DNA from: Hymenobacter cellulosilyticus
Lineage (GTDB): Bacteria; Bacteroidota; Bacteroidia; Cytophagales; Hymenobacteraceae
Reading direction: 5' to 3'
NCBI RefSeq assembly: GCF_022919215.1
Contig: NZ_CP095046.1
Coordinates: 434,001-498,000, forward strand
Length of the DNA: 64,000 nucleotides
Below the pieces are notes generated by a model. The model saw only the letters and a program-made list of their open reading frames with translations, was not told the DNA's origin and did no database searches. The position numbers were made by a program, and so were the translations under genes. Of the stretch, positions 26,976-37,146 are shown piece by piece. The stretch's first letter is position 1; the number at the start of each line of letters is the position of its first letter.

Positions 26976-27079
26976 CTGTCATCCTGAGCGAAGCGAAGGA
27001 CCTTATGGGATACGAACGACAAGCGTAACAATAATTCGTTCTACCATGATAAGGTCCTTCGCTTCGCTCAGGATGACAG
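26976..27079. repeat. Long inverted repeat, copy 1
   Basis: Perfect 31-bp inverted arms (26976-27006 and 27049-27079) flank a 42-bp centre. The outer arm reads CTGTCATCCTGAGCGAAGCG, then AAGGACCTTAT. A related element with 34-bp arms is at 38923-39083. It is extragenic, between the aldehyde dehydrogenase stop and the GMC gene start, both minus. It contains no gene and could fold as a strong hairpin; it resembles the interspersed palindromes widespread in bacterial genomes. Confidence 0.9.
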
Positions 27080-27158
27080 CATAAACAACATCAGCACGCG
27101 AGATTCCTCGCGGGGCTCGGAATGGCGTTCTGTTCCTCGTACTTTCTACTTCCCGGCC

Positions 27159-28609
27159 TTAAAACAGCCGCATCAGCCAGTCCACCATTTTCTGCACTTT
27201 CGGGGTGTAGGGCGGGTACATAAACTTGATGCCGGTGCGACCGGTGCGCTGCTTGAGCACCGCTTTTTCATTAGAGAAGGCCAGGAAGCCGTAGTGCCCG
27301 TGAGCCTTGCCCATGCCGCTGTTGCCGACGCCGCCAAAAGGCAGCTCGGGGTGGGCCAGGTGTAGAATAGTTTCGTTGATGCAGCACCCGCCGGCGGCCA
27401 CGTTCTGCAGCAGGTAGCGCTGATTTTCGTTGCTTCGGGTAAACAGGTACAAAGCCAGTGGCTTGGGCCGGTCATTCACAAAGTCGGCGGCCTGCATCAG
27501 CGTTGTGAAGGGCTGAATCGGCAGCAGCGGCCCAAAGATTTCCTCCTGCATCACCCGGCTGCCGGGGGCAGCGTCGAGCAGCAGCGTGGGCTCGATAAAG
27601 CATTGACTACCATCCACAATGCCACCCGATACCACCTGAGCGCCCTGACGCTGGGCGTCTTCCAGCAAGCCCGAAACCCGGGCAAAATGATGCTTGTTGA
27701 CGATGCGGGCGTAGGACTGGGAGTTGATGACGCCCTCACCGGCGGGGTCATAGAGCCGACCGATGGCCCGGCGCACTTCGTCCACAAACTGGCTTTGCAC
27801 GCTGTCCTGCACCAGCACGTAGTCGGGGCTACGCAGGTCTGCCCGGCGTTGATAAACTTGCCCCACACAATTTTCTCGGCTGCGTCGCGCAAATCGGCCG
27901 TGGCATCGACCAGCACCGGCGACTTGCCGCCCAGCTCCAGCGTGACGCTGGTCAGGTGCTCGGCAGCGGCGCGCATCACCACTTTGCCAATGGCCGGGCT
28001 GCCCGTGAAGAAGATATGGTTGAAGGGCAGCTGCAGCAGGGCCGTGGCCACGTCTTTGTCGCCTTCTACCACGGCTACCTCGGCGGGGTCGAACAGCTCC
28101 CGGGCCATGCGGCTGAGCAGGGCGGCCACGGCCGGCGTCATCTCGGAGGGCTTAATAATGCAGCAGTTGCCGGCGGCCAGCGCCGATACCAGCGGGTCGA
28201 TGGCCAGGTAAAACGGGTAGTTCCAGGGCGCAACAATCAGGCAGACGCCCTTGGGCTCGTAGTGTACCCACGAGGTGGTGCCCATCAGTGAAAGCGGTGT
28301 ACCCACCCGGCGCGGCTTCATCCACTGCTTAAGATGGCTGAGCGTGTGCTTGATTTCCACCTGGCTAGACCAGATTTCAGTGACGTCGGTTTCGGCCGGG
28401 GGTTTGCGAAAATCCGCGTACAGGGCCTCCTCAATAGCGGTGCGGTTTTGCTCAATCCACTGGCTGAGCTTGCGCAGGCGCCCGGCCCGCTCCTCGGCCG
28501 ACTCGCGGCGCAGGGCCGGGGCCCGCAGCTGTTGCTGCTCGAACAAAAAAGCCGGGAAGGCGGCCGCGGGAGAAGCCGGAGCAGCAGCCGGCGCGGAGGA
28601 AACGGTCAT
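27159..28609 (-). CDS. Aldehyde dehydrogenase family protein (frameshifted)
   Basis: Restoring one C near 27840 gives 484 codons. NAD-site text VAPWNYPFYLAIDPL and IIKPSEMTPAVAALL is followed by FFTGSPAIGKVV. The general-base box is LELGGKSP and the nucleophile Cys is in FINAGQTC, immediately before the break, which continues VAPDYVLVQ. EEIFGPLLPI and PFGGVGNSGMGKAHG are the conserved late boxes. Length and C-terminal hydrophobic end (VQKMVDWLMRLF) fit the ALDH3/fatty aldehyde dehydrogenase group. It probably oxidises an aldehyde to the acid, perhaps the product of the neighbouring GMC oxidase. The N-terminus is Ala/Pro-rich and the exact start is uncertain. Confidence 0.93.
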
Positions 28610-28952
28610 AGGTGCGGAAGAAATGCCAGTTCGTCTAAGATACGCAAACCACCCGGGAAGGGCTGCCGGCCAAGTCCACCGCCACGCTAGGGCCCGCGCT
28701 TCTCACGACCGTGCCAACCCGGCTGCTTGCCCTGTCCTGCCGCCGATTCGGCTAGGCGCTTTCGGGACACCTAAGCCATTCCGTTTGGCGTAATTTTTTA
28801 CTTTTTTTTAGGGTGTTTTCTTCATCTAAAATTCATTCTAACCGATTACCAGAATACATTAATACACAATTATTTACAGCGTAAATATCCATACTCAGGC
28901 ATTCCTTCTTCGCGGGTTTTAACGTACTTTTGGGCCCGTTTTTTTACCAGCC
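28610..28952. other. Intergenic region between divergent aldehyde dehydrogenase and PAP2 genes
   Basis: No gene seen. The right half becomes A/T-rich from about 28790, as expected for a promoter region, and ends in the TAnnTTTG element at 28925. Confidence 0.5.
28925..28932 (+). promoter_or_regulatory. TAnnTTTG -7 element before the PAP2 gene
   Basis: TACTTTTG matches the Bacteroidota -7 consensus exactly and lies 20 bases before the ATG at 28953, at the end of an A/T-rich stretch. Confidence 0.45.
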
Positions 28953-30060
28953 ATGAGTTTGCTTACGCTTCCCGATTCCGTACTCCGCCCCCTGCTGCTG
29001 GCCAGCAGCCTGACGCTGCCCCAAGTGCCTCCGCTGAGGCCGCTGCCCGAGCAGCCGTGGCAGCTCCCGACTCGGGCCGGGTGGAAGCCGTAACCCCGGC
29101 GGCCGCCGACACCACTGCCCGCCGGCCCCGCCGCAGCGACTATGTAATGCCCTCGGGCACGGTGTATCATTATGAGCGGCCCAAGCCGTTCCGGTTTCTG
29201 CTAAATATTCCGCGGGACGTGGTGGCCTACCCCAAGTTTGCCTTCCAGAAAAAAAACCTGCCCATGATTGGGGGCGTGGTGGCCAGCACGGTGCTGCTCT
29301 ACGCCTTCGACCAGCAGATTCTGGACGGGGCCAAGCAGCTGGGGCGGCACCTGAATCTGTCGTCGGCCAGCACCCAGACGACCTTGTTCGACGTGCCCGT
29401 GCGCTACGGCAACGGCAAGCAGCTGGATCTGGAGTTCAACTACCCCTCGAACCTGAACAGCGCCATGTACTTCCTGGGCGACGGCTGGACCCACCTGAGC
29501 ATTGCGGGCAGCTTCTGGGCTTACGGCCTGATCGGGCGCGACAACAGGGCTTCGCAAACCGCCAGCCAGCTGATGGAGGCTACTTACACCAACGGCCTGG
29601 TAGTACAGGTGCTCAAGCACCTGACGGGCCGGGAAAGTCCGTACACGACAACTTACCCGCGAGGCAAAATCCGGCTGTTTCCGAACCAGAAAATCTACAG
29701 CCAGCACGTACCCAACTACGACGCCTACCCTTCGGGCCACCTGAGCACGGCTATGGCTACGGTGACGGTTATTGCCGAAAACTACCCCGAATACCGCTTT
29801 ATCCGGCCCGTTGGCTACTCTTTGATGGGCCTGCTAAGCTACGCCATGCTCAACAACGGCGTGCACTGGGCCAGCGACTATCCGCTGGCGTTGGCCCTGG
29901 GCTACGGCTTCGGCAAAATAGCCGTGATGCACGGCCGGCAGGAAGTAAAACGGGACCAGGAAACCGGCTTGCTGCTGCCCCGGCCCTGGTATAAGCAGGT
30001 TCGCCTCTCCCCACCGGCGGGGCCGGCAGCTACGGTCTGACCATGCAGTACCGCTGGTAA
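28953..30060 (+). CDS. PAP2 superfamily phosphatase (two frameshifts)
   Basis: The N-terminus from ATG 28953 (MSLLTLPDSVLRPLLLASSLTL) reads as a signal peptide and joins the main frame if one base is restored near 29023. The PAP2 core shows the motif-1 equivalent LKHLTGRESP, motif 2 YPSGHLSTAM and motif 3 NNGVHWASDYPLALALG with the catalytic His. Restoring a C near 30012 replaces the early TGA with TGGAGSYGLTMQYRW and a stop at 30060, just before a terminator. With both repairs the gene is 370 codons. It should dephosphorylate a lipid phosphate or pyrophosphate at the membrane or periplasm; the beta-strand-like C-terminus is typical of Bacteroidota members. Confidence 0.85.
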
Positions 30061-30076
30061 GCCAGTCAAAACGCGA

Positions 30077-30109
30077 AAAGGCCGCAGCACCTATTGCTGC
30101 GGCCTTTTT
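30077..30109 (+). terminator. Terminator after the PAP2 gene
   Basis: AAAAGGCCGCAGCA, five-base loop, TGCTGCGGCCTTTT: 14-bp perfect arms with T-run. It works in both directions between the convergent PAP2 and SDR genes. Confidence 0.85.
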
Positions 30110-30132
30110 TATGGGCTCCTTAGGTTTACGAC

Positions 30133-30995
30133 TTACGTGTTAAGCACTTCGCCCCCGTTAGGGTGCAGGGCTTGGCCGGTAATGTAGCTAGCGTCTTCGG
30201 AGGCCAAGAACACGTAGCAGGGGCCTACTTCCGACGGCTGGCCGGGGCGCTTCATGGTGGTGTCTTTGCCGAAGGAAGCTACTTTTTCCGCCGGGAAAGT
30301 GGCTGGAATCAGGGGCGTCCAGATAGGGCCGGGCGCCACGGCATTCACGCGGATTTTCTTCTCGGCCAGCTGCTGGGCAATAGAGCGGGTATAGGCCGTA
30401 ATGGCGCCTTTAGTGGAGGTGTAGTCTACCAGCTGCTGGTTGCCGCGGTAAGCGTTGATGGACGACGTATTGATAATAGAGTCGCCTTCCTGCATGTGCG
30501 CCAGCGCCGCCCGCGTGACGCGCACGAAGGAGAAAAAGTTTACCTGGAAGGTGTCAAGCCACTGGTCGTCGGTAATTTCGGTTACGTCCTGGCTGACAAA
30601 CTGCTCGGCCGCGTTATTGACCAGAATGTTGAGCCGGCCCAGTTCCTGCACCGTCTGATCCACAATGGACTGGCAAAATCCCGGGTCGCGCAGGTCGCCG
30701 GGCAGGGTAAGGCAGCGGCGGCCTTCCTGCTCCACCAGCTGGCGGGTATCGTAGGCATCCTGCTCTTCTTCGGGCAGGTAGGTAAAGGCCACATCGGCGC
30801 CTTCGCGGGCAAAATGCACGGCTATTGAGCGGCCAATGCCACTGTCGCCGCCCGTAATCAGGGCTACTTTGCCCTGGAGCTTTTCACTGCTCTTGTAGCC
30901 GGGCCGGATGTATTCCGGCTGGGGTGTCATTTCCGATTCGAGGCCGGGCTGCTGGTCCTGATGCTGGGGGGCAGGGTGGTCGGCTTGTTTTCCAT
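30133..30995 (-). CDS. SDR family oxidoreductase, general-stress type (frameshifted near N-terminus)
   Basis: The visible frame starts at MTPQPEYIRPGYK, but ATG at 30995 opens MENKPTTLPPQHQDQQPGLE if one C is added to the six-base run at 30966-30971, joining SEMTPQP in frame. The result is 288 codons with the long N-terminus typical of the B. subtilis YhdF/YhxC-like group. Motifs: cofactor loop ITGGDSGIGRSIA, NNAA, catalytic Ser in NTSSINAYRG, Tyr and Lys in DYTSTKGAI, and the end ITGQALHPNGGEVLNT. Substrate unknown. It converges on the PAP2 gene. Confidence 0.93.
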
Positions 30996-31403
30996 AGCGT
31001 TGAGAATAATGAGGTTGGGTTCATTTCCAAACGCAGACCAGCCGGTCGGGTTATGGCTCAGGTGGTGTACTGTCCTGCTTCCCGGCCTTGTTTTTCCCGC
31101 AGAATACCTACTTCTAGGTATTGCGCACGGCTAGTGGAAGTCCTAATTTTGTCCTTAAAACGTCCTAAAACAGCCCGCCTGCTGCTGTTTATCAACCTGG
31201 TTTGAACGGGCGCCCCATGCTTTAACAACCCTGCGCCCACCTTGCACAACATTTTGCAAGTCAAGCAAATACCAACCTGCTTACCGATTACCCCTGGCAC
31301 TTCCAGAGCCTGTATGGCCGGCTACACGCCGCCGGCCGGACTCCGGCCAGGGTTCAATTTCTCGCTCCGCTCCTCACTACTTACCCTAACGCAACACGTT
31401 TAC
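30996..31403. other. Intergenic region between divergent SDR and DUF5723 genes
   Basis: About 400 bases with no supported gene. An in-frame extension of the downstream gene back to 31242 (a GTG/TTG-type start) lacks signal-peptide character, so it is not used. Promoters for both flanking genes must lie here, but I see no convincing -33/-7 pair. Confidence 0.45.
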
Positions 31404-32899
31404 ATGTCTACTATCCGCCTGTGCGGGCTGATGCTGGCGCTGCTCCCGAGCAGCGTGGCGGCTCAGCAGCTGTTCAACAGCACCCGCAGCAACTACTCCG
31501 GCCTGACCGGAACCAGCTGGAATCCGGCCTCTATTGCCGATAACCGCTACTTTTTCCAGTTTCAGCTGGCCAGCTTCGATGCCCACGTCACCAACACGGC
31601 CTACCGCTACACCGGCGCCTGGAGCCCCCAGACCCCGAACGAAGACCTGGACCTGGACAAGCAGTTTCTGACCCGCAGCCCCAGCGACAAGGCCAAGTCC
31701 TTTAGTGCGGGCCTCAACGTGCGCGGCCCGGGCATCATGCTGCGTCTGAGCCCCACCCAGAGCGTGGCCTTCAGCACCCGGGCGCGGGTAGCCCTGCAGG
31801 GCAACTCCGTGTCGGAATCCTTGATTGTGAATGCCGTGGACGGCTTCAAAACCCGCGGCCGGGCCAGCGACAATACCTTCAACCTGAACCTGAACGCCTA
31901 CTCCGAGTACGCCCTGACCTACGGCCGCGTGGTGCTCGACAACAGCCTGCATTTTGTGAAGGCCGGCGTGACGGCCAAGCGCTACGTGGGCTTTGGCTCG
32001 GGCTACCTGCAAAGCCGCCAGGCCGACTACCAGATTGTGGACAAGACAGCTGCCACCGGCGACACGATTGTGCGCATCAACGCCCTGGATGCCGCTTTCG
32101 GCTATTCCAACCCCGATGCCTTTGACAACGTGGATGCCAACCAAGCCCTGCAGTGGCTCAAGGGCGGCGGAGGCAGCGGCGGCGGCTGGGGCATGGACCT
32201 GGGCTTTGTGTACGAGTACCGCCCCAACATGGGCCAGTACCGCTACATCGACAAAAAAGGCGTGGACCGGCTCGACTACTCCCGCAACAAGTACAAGTAC
32301 CGCGTGGCCGTATCGGTAACGGACATCGGCTACATCCGCTACGCCGATAACGCCACAGCTTTCAACAACATCAAAACCAAGAACTCGGGGTAAGCGAATC
32401 AGACTTGGAAGGCATTGACTTGGACAACTACGAAGCGCGGCTCAACAAAATTCTGCGCACCCAGAAACAGCAGCGGGAAAATCAGTTTGTAGCCGGCGTG
32501 CCTACCACCCTGAACGTGGACGTGGACTACCACCTCTACAAGTGGCTGTACGCCAACGCCGCCGTAAGCCAGAGCCTGCGCGGCAAGTACGCCGTGGGCA
32601 TGCGCAGCTTCTCCTTTGCCTCGCTCACGCCCCGCATCGAAAGCAAGTGGCTGGAAGTCGCTACGCCCATCACCATGGCCAATGCCTACCAGACCTTCAA
32701 CTACGGCCTGATGGTACGGCTCGGGCCGCTGGTTATCGGCTCCAACGACTTGTCGGCGTACTTTGCCTCCAGCAACCCCTACGGCTTTAATGGCTACGCC
32801 GAAATTTCGCTGCTGCAGCTGGCCAACGGCGGCAAGCGCAAAGCCAAGCACGGCAAGTCCCGCCTCAAGGACAGCAACGAAATCAAGACCATAAACTAA
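31404..32899 (+). CDS. DUF5723-like outer-membrane protein (frameshifted)
   Basis: The start at 31404 gives the signal peptide MSTIRLCGLMLALLPSSVAAQ; longer in-frame starts would hide it. The mature part begins QLFNSTRSNYSGLTGTSWNP, the 'S.y.G..gt..NPA.iad' opening of Bacteroidota DUF5723 barrels, and then alternates amphipathic strands. One G is missing in the GGGG run near 32391 (KNSG then VSESDLEG), and repair gives 499 codons. The barrel resumes with LNVDVDYHLYKWLYANAAVSQ and closes with GYAEISLLQLA. It ends in a Lys-rich tail (GGKRKAKHGKSRLKDSNE), unusual for an outer-membrane barrel. Role unknown. Confidence 0.85.
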
Positions 32900-32911
32900 C
32901 TAACAACCCCG

Positions 32912-32934
32912 AAGGCGGCCCGCAAGGCCGCCTT
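32912..32934. terminator. Bidirectional terminator
   Basis: AAGGCGGCC, loop CGCAA, GGCCGCCTT: 9-bp perfect arms between the convergent DUF5723 gene (ends 32899) and the TPR-like gene (ends 32934). Confidence 0.7.
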
Positions 32935-34178
32935 TACTTTTTGTGGTTCTTCAGGTACAGCTTAGCCTCGCGGTACTGGGGTGACTTATGCTCCGACTTA
33001 TCGGCCACTACCTCGTAGTAGCGCCGCGCCATCTTGACGTCCTTCTCATCGTCGGCCAAGCGGCCCAGGTTGAGGTTGGCCGAGAGGTAAAAGCCGCTTT
33101 CCGTGTCGCCAGTCAGTTCCGAAAACACGATGCAGCGCTGGAAGTAGTCCTTGGCCTTTACCACGTCCTTGTAGCTGTTTTGCACGATGGAGCCCAGAAA
33201 ATACGTGGCGTAGCGCCCACTGATGCCTTCGTAGCCGGGCAGGCCGCGGTTAATTTTATCCAAGATTTCGCGGCTGATTCGCTCACACTCAATCATGTCG
33301 CCCTGGTGGTAGCAGAGCAGGGCGTAGAAGCGCTGGAAGTAGGCATTGTCAGGGTAGTTGTTGGCCAGGTAGCGGGCCGTGGGCAGGGCCGCGGTCAGGT
33401 TGTTTTCCTCCGCGTACAGAATCCGCATTAGGTAGTATTTGGCTTCTACGCCGGTGTAGAAGCCGTTGCTGGCCACGTTCTTGAGCTGCTGCAGGCCCAG
33501 ACCTCGGTTGCCTTTCGGGAACAGCAGCAGCACGGGCCGCAGCAGCGGGTAGTTTTCCGAAATCCAGACGGCGTAGTAGTTGAACAGGGCCTGCCCGAAC
33601 AGAAACTCCGGGCTCAGGCCGTTGGCTTCCTTGCTTTCCTGCAGGTAGCGCAGGGCCTTGCGGCTGCTGAGCGTGGCGGCCGTCCAGTTTTTGCGCTCAG
33701 CGTTGAGGTGGGCATCAAAGCCATAGGCGGCCGAGAGGAAAAAGCAGGCCTCGTAGTTTTTATTGTCGGCCTCGTAGAGCACCTCGGCCTTGCGCACGGT
33801 GGTGTCCATGTAGGCCAGCAGGAGCTTGTCGTACTGCTTGGTTTGCAGGTTGGTGGGCAGAATTTTCCACCACTGGCTCAGGCCCATGAGCAGGTAGGGC
33901 AAGGGATGCTCGGGGTAGCGGCGGCGCAGGGAGCGGAATTGCTTTTCGGCCTTGTCGTACTTGAAGTTGTAGAGGTTCTGAATGGCGCCTTCCAGCTCCA
34001 GCTGAATGTCCTTGTCGAGCATGAGCCAGCCTTTGCCGTCGCGGGCGCCGGGGGCAATGTCCACGTTTTCGAGCTCAATCTTGCGAATGGGCCGGGGCGT
34101 TTTGGTGGAATCAGGGCGCTGGGCAACAACCTGCAGCGAGCAAAAAACCAGGCCCAGAATAAGCAGTAACTGCCGCAT
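32934..34178 (-). CDS. Periplasmic TPR-like repeat protein
   Basis: A 414-residue protein starting MRQLLLILGLVFCSLQVVAQ (signal peptide); longer in-frame starts reach back to 34415 without gaining signal character. After a Pro-rich linker the protein is all helical with TPR-like pairs: AIQNLYNFKYDKAEKQFRSL, YPEHPLPYLLMGLSQWW, ALFNYYAVWISENYPLL, LPTARYLANNYPDNAYFQRF, and near the end LGRLADDEKDVKMARRYYEV. It ends in a Lys-rich tail. Probably a protein-protein interaction scaffold in the periplasm; no enzymatic motif is seen. Confidence 0.85.
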   Translation of the reverse strand: MRQLLLILGLVFCSLQVVAQRPDSTKTPRPIRKIELENVDIAPGARDGKGWLMLDKDIQLELEGAIQNLYNFKYDKAEKQFRSLRRRYPEHPLPYLLMGLSQWWKILPTNLQTKQYDKLLLAYMDTTVRKAEVLYEADNKNYEACFFLSAAYGFDAHLNAERKNWTAATLSSRKALRYLQESKEANGLSPEFLFGQALFNYYAVWISENYPLLRPVLLLFPKGNRGLGLQQLKNVASNGFYTGVEAKYYLMRILYAEENNLTAALPTARYLANNYPDNAYFQRFYALLCYHQGDMIECERISREILDKINRGLPGYEGISGRYATYFLGSIVQNSYKDVVKAKDYFQRCIVFSELTGDTESGFYLSANLNLGRLADDEKDVKMARRYYEVVADKSEHKSPQYREAKLYLKNHKK

Positions 34179-34497
34179 AGAATATACTTCGTGGATTAAC
34201 TGAGCCTGGGCCCAGCCACAAGGCCAGGGTTGGAGCTCGGCATTCGGATGACATAACGCGCTACTACCCGCTTGGTTTGGAAGACGGGGACCGGGCCAGC
34301 CAAAATAACGGCTTTCTTCCCAATTGCCGCCACCGCCGAAACCCGAACTACGATGCTGCCGCACGCCAAAGGAGGCCAATGCTACAGCAGCACTGGCCTC
34401 CCATAACTTATTCACTTACAATCTGGGCGGCCTGTGGTATTCAGGCGCCACCTCACGAGCCATAGATAAAAGTGTCGGCAGCTGGGGCCCGCCGGGC
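34179..34497. other. Intergenic region with a weak hairpin
   Basis: No gene seen. At 34371-34401 GGAGGCCA and TGGCCTCC form an 8-bp stem with a 15-base loop. On the minus strand it is followed by TTT and may terminate the receptor gene upstream (stop at 34498). Confidence 0.45.
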
Positions 34498-36920
34498 TTA
34501 GTTGTCCATGCGCGACTTTTCGGCTTCGATGCCCGTGTCGCGGCGCTGGCTGGCTTTCACGGTCTTCTTGCCAAACTTGTAGCTGAAGTTGAGCTTCACG
34601 AAGCGGCTTTCTACTTTGTCGTTGTGGCGGGAGTTGAGGCCACCGGCCAGCACTTCGTAGCGGCGCTGCTGGGTGTTGAATATGTCCGTGACGTTGAGCG
34701 TAAGCGTGCCGGCCTCCTTGAGCACCGACTTGGAAATTCCGAAGCCCGTGAAGAACTGAGACTGGAAGGCCAGCCCCCGAAGGTCATTGGCGACATGTAC
34801 ATACCCGATACTTCAGCCTTTAGGCCCTTGCCCAGGGTAATGGTGTGGTTGGAGGAAAGCATGCCCGAGGGCCGGGAGCTGCTGATACCCACGGTGCTGG
34901 CGTTGACTTTGGCAAACGAGACACCCACCGTCGTAACCGTCATCCACTTACCGCTCAGCCAGGGCTTCATCAAGGTCATGCTGCCGTCGAGCGACTCGGC
35001 GCTGCGGAAGTTGCGGAAGGAGTTGACCACTACTTGGCTGCCGGGCTGCTGCTCGTAGCTGTCGATAAGCACGCTGGTGTGGTGGCCGTAGCTGAGCGAG
35101 GTAGTCAGCAGGTTGTTGTAGGAGTGCGTGAACTCGAAGTTGTGGGAGAAGGAAGGGCGGATGTTGGGGTTGCCCTGGGCGTAGCGGTACTGGCTGATGT
35201 AGGTCACGAAGGGGTTCACGATGCCGAACTGGAACCGGTCAATCTTGCGGCGGTAGGCAAAGCCCAGCTGCACCTTCTCCGACTTGTTGTACTGGGCCGA
35301 CACGGTGGGAAACAGGTTCAGGTAGTGGCGGCGGGTAGTTTGCTCGAGGGTCAGGGAAGTGCCGGTGGTGTTGGTTTGCTCGGCGCGCAGGCCTACTTGC
35401 AGGTCCAGCTTCTGCACCGTGCGCTGGTAGCTGGCGTAGGCCGCGTTGATGTTCTCGCGGTAGATGAAGTGGTTGGTTTTGCCCAGGTCGGTGGTCCAAG
35501 CTTGGCCGGCGGTGGCCTGCTCCCAGCGAATATCGTTGTCGGTGGTGGTGAAGGTGGTTTTCAAGCCGGCTTCGAGCGTGCCTTTGTAAAAGGGCTGGGA
35601 GTAGTCGGCCGAGGCAGACTTCACCGAGTTGCGGGCCGGCGACTTGTCGCGGCGCAGATCGGCCTGGGCACCTTCGTCACCGAATGTGGTGGTGTAGTCG
35701 TTCTGCCAGTTTTTCTGGTAGCCGAAGTAGTCGGCATTCAGGCGCAGGGTGCGGCCGGTGGTGTCGAGCGTGGTTTTGTAGTACACGTTTACCGAAGGGC
35801 TCAGAAACCGGGCCTCTCCCACCGTGCGCAGCTCCGACGACTCCAGGGCAGCACCGTTCTGGGCGGCCAGCAGGGCGTTGTTGCGGCCGTCCCGGTCCCG
35901 GTAGTTGAGCATGCCCTTTACCAGCACCCCCACCGAGCTGGTCTTGCTCAGGTCGTAGTCGAGGCCGAGGCGGGCCGAGTTGTTTTGGTTGTGACGCACC
36001 TCGCGGCCGTTTTCGGTCAGGCGGCTGTCGGCGGCGGCCCGCTCTGAATGGTTGGTGCTGTAGGTCTGGTTTTCGAGCCGGTCGAGGCCGCCGTACACAT
36101 TGAGGCTGGCCGTGCGGTGGTTCAGGCTCAAGCCGGCGTTGTAGCGGCCGTACTGCCCGGCGCCGGCGCCCAGCGTGGCGGTGCCGTTGGTCCCCAGCTT
36201 GCGGCTTTTGGTGGTAATAATGTTGACCACGGCCCCGCCCTGGGCGTCGTACTTGGCCGAAGGGTTGCTGATAACCTCGACTTTGTCCAGGGTGCTGCCG
36301 GGCAAGCCGCTGAGCAGGTTCTTGAGCTCCTCCCCGCTCAGGTTGGTGGTTTTGCCGTCGAGCAGCACCGTTACGCTTTTGCCGCGCAGCACGTAGCCGT
36401 TGCCCTGCTCCACCACGCCCGGAGCCCGGCCAATTACGTCGTAGGCGGTGCCGCCGGCGGCAATGGGGCTGGCGGCCACGTTGAGCACCAGCTTGCCGGC
36501 CTGCTGCTCGATAAAAGCTTTGGTACCCGTCACCGTCACGCCTTTCAGCAGCTTACGGTCGGCGGCCAGGACTACGGCGGGGGCCTGGTTCAGGCCGGCC
36601 GCTATCGTCAACGCAGCCGGAGCCGAGGTCTTGTAGCCAATGTAATTGACCAGCAAGGAGTATTGCCCGGCGGGCACGGCCTCGAAGCGGAAGGCGCCCT
36701 GCTCGTTGGTCATCGTGCTCAGCGCTGCTTTCGACTCCCCGGCGGGCCGCAGAATCACGGTGGCAAAAGCCAGAGGCTGGCGCGAGAGGCTGTCGGCCAC
36801 CTGGCCCGTTACGGCGCCGGTGGTTTGGGCGGTAGCGGCGGGGCTGGTTTGGGCCAAAACCAGAGCGGGCGAAGCGGCCAGCGAACCAACGAGAAGCAGG
36901 GAGTGGAAAGCGTTTTTCAT
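34498..36920 (-). CDS. TonB-dependent-receptor-like outer-membrane protein with carboxypeptidase-regulatory domain (frameshifted)
   Basis: Start at 36920 (MKNAFHSLLLVGSLAASPALVLAQ). Domains: CarboxypepD_reg-like beta-sandwich about 38-125 (GAVTGQVADSLSRQPLAFATV), plug-like domain about 140-250 (YDVIGRAPGVVEQGNGYVLRG, VEVISNPSAKYDAQGGAVVNI), then a large barrel. One base is missing near 34780 (SPMTFGG then LAFQSQF), and repair gives 808 codons. The end VKLNFSYKFGKKTVKASQ is a barrel-closing strand with a basic tail. The layout matches the Bacteroidota 'outer membrane beta-barrel family', which lacks an obvious TonB box. It is divergent from the LytS/LytTR pair, which may regulate it. Ligand unknown. 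Confidence 0.9.
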
Positions 36921-37067
36921 ATCGGAGGTTGAAAGGAAGAGTTGAGGAAAACTCCCGCCGCTAACCGGCTGGGAATGGGACAAAACAACTGCTTCCAATC
37001 CGCTTCTATTGGCCTTATTCGACCATTTCCGGCCCCGCCCCGACTAATTCCAACCCCGCATTTTTTA

Positions 37068-37095
37068 GTCGAAAAAAACACCCTATTGGTCGAAA
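37068..37095. promoter_or_regulatory. GTCGAAA direct repeat, candidate LytTR operator
   Basis: GTCGAAA occurs at 37068-37074 and again at 37089-37095, start-to-start 21 bp. LytTR-family regulators bind paired direct repeats about two helical turns apart. The site lies 52-79 bp before the LytS-like gene and about 150 bp upstream of the divergent receptor. CTATTGG just before the second copy also occurs near 37005. Confidence 0.4.
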
Positions 37096-37146
37096 GTCGG
37101 GCGGCCCGGGGCGGCAAGCGGGCCGAAAAACCGCCAACTTGCCCCC

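Noticed and set aside
31242..31403. In-frame upstream extension of the DUF5723-like gene
   Set aside because: The added 54 residues are not signal-like, while the Met at 31404 opens a clean signal peptide.
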